Source: Zygnema cylindricum
Taxonomy: Eukaryota > Streptophyta > Zygnematophyceae > Zygnematales > Zygnemataceae
NCBI GenBank assembly: GCA_037447655.1
Contig: JBBHKE010002290.1
Span: 127,001 to 191,000 of the forward strand
Length of the DNA: 64,000 bases
Direction: 5' to 3'
The position numbers and the translations under genes are program-made. The notes beneath the pieces are model-generated. The model made no database searches. It was given only the letters and a program-made list of their open reading frames with translations, and was not told where the DNA came from. Shown here in pieces: positions 60,096 to 64,000 of the stretch. Every line of letters starts with the position of its first letter. Positions within the stretch are counted from its first letter, which is position 1.

Positions 60096-61220
60096 CCGTA
60101 CAGAAATCGATTAATAACGCTACATTTGGGACTATGTTAATCGTACACGCAGATTTGTGTTGTACTTTTCAAAATTTGAATGTACATAACTTCTCCGCTT
60201 TCAAAATACCTTCTCCTCCTTTCAAAATACTCGTTCAATTTTGACTCTAGGATATTTTTGTACACTCCGCGTATGCTCCTCATTTCACGTAGCGTACTAA
60301 AAAAAAATTCGCCTGCGGCGCCAAACGACACGACAATATGACTGTACTTGTTTTTTTTTGTTTTTAATGTCATACGTGAGTGTTCTCACGTGACGCGCGG
60401 CTCAGCTTGTTCGACGGATTAAATGGTAGTGCTTAAAGTGTGAACGTTTGTTAAAAGTTGTAGATATTTTGAATCACGAACGCGATTTACATGTTCTCAT
60501 GCGACGCGCGTGACGCTATTTGTAGCGAATGCTCTATATGGGAACGCTGTAAGTATGAACACTTTGATTTTTTTTTTTTTTTTGTCCATCTGACCTAATC
60601 ACCGAGGAGACTCCTAAAAAAAAAATCTCCGCGCTTCGCGCGATAATTTTGTCCTTATCTAACTGGGAGGGATTTACATTGCCCGGGCAAAATCCTCCTC
60701 GAAGGTCTCCGCCGCCCGCCAAATAAGCCCTCCCCCCAATGTCTAATACCACTACGGTACTTTATTCGAACCAATATTTATTTCAAACGTACAGTTTTTG
60801 AAAAAATGACGTAAGTGACCGTGCGCAACCAAAACAGTCACAGTCATGATCAATTCCCTTGTTTTTTTATATCCTAACGTTTACTTTTTATCTGTCGTTT
60901 CTGTGTCGCTGTACCATTTTTTTACCTCTCTCGTTTTTTTGTACATCGTATCTCTTTTGTTTTTGACGTATTTTTACTCCGCTCCTTTTCCTTTTGTCGA
61001 TCTAGCTGTAACGTATATATATATATGATGTCGTTTTGTACACGACGTACAGTTTTACAGGCGTACCTTTCTGTCGAATGTGCAATAGCGTCCAATATGT
61101 TTTGTCGTTTTTAATGTGATGTGCATTTCCAACGTATTTTTGTTTTGTCGATATTGTACACGTTTTTTATTTGTCGCTTTGTTTTCAACGTTCCACTCGA
61201 ACGGACCTTTTTTCAGGCGA
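60096..61220. other. AT-rich repeats, no gene recognised
   Basis: Another copy of the 'tcctaacgtttac.tttttatctgtcg' block lies at 60865-60975. No gene. Confidence 0.35.
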
Positions 61221-61227
61221 TTTATTT

Positions 61228-61710
61228 TGAACGTCTCCTTCCTCTCCCTCCCTTTCCAGCTCCCTCTCCCATGGAAATTCAACCGAGTCCTCCCCTTCTC
61301 CTCTCCCTCTCACTCTCCCTCTTATGTCGCCCTATCGCCACCTCCATCTGAAAAATAGTCTAATCTGGGTCTGACCGCTACTGCAAAGAAGGTGCGACCG
61401 CCACCGCCTTTAACACCGGAAGTGGTTATGACAGCTGTAATTGATAATTTTTTTCTTCTTTTGGTTTTCTGTTTTTGGATTTTTTTTATTGCTGCTCGCG
61501 TATTATTATCGTCTTTCATGCTACCTCCCCTTTCCTGCTCCCTCTCCCATAGGACTTTGACCGATCCCTCGCCCTTTCCTCTCCCTCTCACTCTGCCTCT
61601 TATGTCGCCTTATCACCACCTCCACCTAAAAAATAGTCTAATCTGGGTGTGACAGCCTTTGCGAAGAAGTTGTGACCGCCATTCCCTGTAATCCCGGACG
61701 TGGTAAGGTA
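61228..61710. repeat. CT-rich direct duplication, unit about 290 bp
   Basis: Two blocks share 'ctccctctcccat.g', 'ctctccctctcactctcc', 'cttatgtcgcc.tatc.ccacctcc', 'aaaaatagtctaatctgggt' and 'gcgaccgcca', around 61255-61425 and 61540-61690. Diverged direct repeat, non-coding. Confidence 0.65.
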
Positions 61711-61802
61711 TCTTCTCTCTCCTTCCCTCCATACCTCCCTCCCGCACTCCTTTCTTCATCCCTTTTGAATTATTGTTTGTATATATATATATATATATTA
61801 TC

Positions 61803-61900
61803 TGGGATATAAATATGATGATGGTTGGAGATCCTGCTGTGGCAAAATCGCAAATGTTGAGAGCAGTTTCGAGTATTGCCCTCCTCGCGATTTACCAGCT
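61803..61900 (+). pseudogene. MCM3-like Walker A fragment
   Basis: The frame reads WDINMMMVGDPAVAKSQMLRA then VSSIALLAI. Eukaryotic MCM3 has DINMMMVGDPxxAKSQxLR followed by NIAPLAI, and GDPxxAKS is the MCM Walker A (P-loop) motif. Only this one conserved segment is present. The bases before it are a TA microsatellite with no acceptor AG next to the homology, and the STTGRGSSGVGLT part that should follow is missing. It is best read as an isolated exon fragment carried or left by rearrangement. A real exon of a gene with long introns is the alternative. Confidence 0.6.
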
Positions 61901-62034
61901 TATATCACATTGTTTCCAATTTCTTTTCCCCGAAATTCAGGCGAACGGAACGAACCACATTTAGTGTGGATCATACGGAGACCAATGAGGATTTTGTAGC
62001 CATTGCTGCCTCAGAGCTTGTCCTACTCTAGCTA

Positions 62035-62215
62035 ACCCTTAAACTAACTCTGACTTCGACTATGTCTGACCGTGACTATAATTTTTTTTCTAACCGACTC
62101 TGACTTTTTTTCTAACCCTGTCTGACCGTGACTGACTTTTTTTCTAACCCTGCCTGTCTGACCGTGACTCTCACATTTTTTTTAACCCTGACCGTGACTC
62201 TGACATTTTTTCTAC
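62035..62215. repeat. Imperfect tandem repeat, CTGACTTTTTTTCTAACCCTG units
   Basis: About five degenerate units of 'ctgac.ttttttctaaccctg.ctgaccgtga'. It contains TAACCCTG words but is not a telomere array. Confidence 0.7.
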
Positions 62216-63325
62216 AGTTGGCGCTCTCTGATTTAAATTTTTACCACTCTAGTTACGACTCTGACAAAAACTCACCCTCTCCTCTCCTCTCTATTTTTTT
62301 CCCCCTCTCCCTCTCCTTCTCCCTCTCTTTTTCCATTTCGGCCCCCTTTTTTAATTGTCCCTTGTTGGTTTTTCTGTTTCCGGTCCGAGGAGAGCAAATG
62401 AAATTCGTTGAAGGAGGATGTCTTTCGTAGAAACAAAGAGGAGAATCACGTTTTCATCGGAATCTTACGGTACGTTTTTATTTGTCGCTCTTCCGCTCCC
62501 GGTGTTTATTCCCGGAGTTTAGTTCTCATCCATCTCGTTCTCTCTCTCTGTTTTCTTGAGTTCCTATTATTTATTTTCATTCTATTTTCTTGTGTATGTT
62601 CTAATTATCGTTTGTTTTCTTCCAGGTGGCCCGAGGTTCGGTCGAGAAACTGCCTCCTAAGTCCGTATAAATAATTCGCCGATTGTTTGTCGTTTCTTAA
62701 ATATGGACAAAAGAAGGTGAGTTTCTGAATCTTTCCTTTTTGTGTAGTTTTGAAAAATTGCTGCTATCAGTGATTTTATGCATACGTATTTGTTGAAATG
62801 TAATGAAGTTTTGCTGATTGGTTTGGTAATCTTGATCATGGTAGAAGGTTACTCTCAGCAATTTCCCTTTTATACGCTGCAAGCCAAGTTTTTTGTATAT
62901 TCTCCTTTCTCATCTCTAAAAGCAAGTGTCAACAATTCTGAGCCGGAGTGACGATCGTGAGGATGGTTGATTCAGGTGGATTATGTTTGGATTCGCTGTC
63001 GTTTTGTCGACGGAGTTGGCCACAAGTGTTGGCTTTCCTAATCAACGGAAAATCGTCTTCTCCAACTTAGGAATAGCAGATTTAGATTGATTTGTTCGCT
63101 TTTGGTTTGCAGCAATATAGTATTATCTATCCCGAGTTAGAATTAGTGCGAGTATTTTGAATATTTGTTTTACCTGAAAGTATAGGAGAGGAGTCAGAGA
63201 ATACTGCAGAAAAGTGAGAAGTTAAGGTGAATATATGTTGTGACGAATTTTTCTCACAGAAGTATTCTTTTACTGTTGTTGTGTTATTTGTTGTGGAATC
63301 AATCTTTATTTCATGGTATTTATCA
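62216..63325. other. Unassigned sequence, possible gene 5' end at 62703
   Basis: A pyrimidine-rich stretch (62270-62360) is followed by ATGGACAAAAGAAG|GTGAGT at 62703, which would be a short first coding exon with a good donor. No downstream exon is recognised before the window ends, so this is only a possibility. Confidence 0.2.
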
Positions 63326-63356
63326 GTGTTGGGTATCGAAGACCTATTGCTGATAT

Positions 63357-63418
<62 letters not shown>

Positions 63419-63480
63419 ATTTTATGTGTCCGATAATCGATATATCGAATCCATGTACATAGGCGCTAAATATACGGATA
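63326..63480. repeat. TA microsatellite flanked by TATCGAAT-type sequence
   Basis: 'CAGTGTTGGGTATCG' near 63326 resembles hAT-like left ends. It is followed by 'attcgatata', a (TA)n run 63361-63415 and 'tatcgaat..cgataatcgatatatcgaat'. The flanks of the TA run are inverted. Confidence 0.45.
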
Positions 63481-64000
63481 TTTATGCGATATTTTTTTTC
63501 AGTGGCCTAGCCAGTGGGGGGGGTATATCCATACGATTTTCCGTACTTTAACTGTACGGACACCCATTTTTTGCGATATATATCGATGATTTATGTTGGT
63601 CTGGTACAATAAATCGAGGTATCTGCTCGATCAGAGGTCGCAAAAGTCAAAATTTTACATAACCGAAACCGACCGTTTTTTTTTTTTCAAAATCTGAGTA
63701 ACCGACGTCCGACCGGGTTATGTCACGCTCCAAAATTGTTAACCGTTAACCAACCGGCGTTTACGAAAATAAAGTTAACCGAAACTCGATTTCTCGCGAC
63801 TAACCGTGCCCGCCCGTAACCGAAAAAGTACAAAATTATCTAATGTACGACGTATGAATAAGCCAATGATTACGATTTGTCGCGTTCCCTTAGACTTGCG
63901 AAATGAATAGTGTTTACTAATGTGTCAGATTTGCGACGCTTTGTCGCGTTCCCTAAGATTTGCGAAATGAATAGTGTACTACACCGTAAATCGTTATTAG
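63481..64000. other. Repeat-rich end of window with a type-A/B element terminus
   Basis: Recurring 'aaccg..accgac' words at 63660-63830 and a direct repeat 'tttgcgaaatgaatagtgt' at 63895-63915 and 63959-63977. The last bases, TACACCGTAAATCGTTATTAG from 63980, are the inverted-repeat end of another type-A or type-B element that continues outside. Confidence 0.5.

Noticed and set aside
62035-62215. Telomere-like TAACCCTG words
   Set aside because: The spacing is irregular and mixed with CTGACCGTGA; not a telomere repeat array.
1-64000. CRISPR array or prokaryotic gene cluster
   Set aside because: No regularly spaced identical repeats with unique spacers, and the genes contain spliceosomal introns.

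Overview
This is eukaryotic nuclear DNA, most likely from a streptophyte: a charophyte alga such as Chara, or another non-seed plant. Four intron-rich genes all look plant-like: a DUF1499 protein with a plastid-type N-terminus, an STK16/NAK-type kinase with an N-terminal MGCxxS motif, a homologue of plant MBD9 (PHD, FYRN, DDT/WHIM-like, PHD), and a PhoD-like phosphatase. MBD9 architecture is known to me only from the green-plant lineage. The species is a guess. All exon boundaries were placed by eye from GT/AG sites, phase and remembered family conservation; no transcript data were used.

Layout. Positions 1-18.75 kb are an AT-rich, almost gene-free nest of mobile elements: Copia LTRs (two solo LTRs with perfect 5-bp target duplications and one LTR with a truncated gag), PIF/Harbinger-like elements (one flanked by TTA), many short elements with ends like TACACCGTGAATCGTTATTAG, and large foldbacks. 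Positions 18.9-50.2 kb are the gene island: DUF1499 gene (+, 18893-21704), convergent kinase (-, 23288-27434), divergent MBD9-like gene (+, about 29706-42996), then PhoD-like phosphatase (+, 45445-50201). The 2.3 kb between the divergent kinase and MBD9 starts holds a short inverted-repeat element split by an 895-bp hAT-like element with an exact 8-bp target duplication. Positions 50.2-64 kb return to repeats: a LINE 3' fragment, a second copy of the element seen at 15 kb (showing its uninterrupted form), a 1.4 kb palindrome with elements in its centre, a large TATG microsatellite, and an isolated piece coding for an MCM3-like Walker A segment.

Function. The four genes do not form a pathway. 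They have unrelated roles: plastid protein of unknown function, signalling kinase, chromatin reader, secretory-route or membrane-anchored phosphatase. The points most worth a second look are the lack of a recognisable MBD in the MBD9 homologue, its reading-frame break in a Pro/Gln tract, an in-frame 69-bp duplication of a splice acceptor in the kinase gene, the MCM3-like fragment, and the fact that both long palindromes carry other elements in their centres. I saw no CRISPR array, no confident RNA gene and no prokaryotic system.
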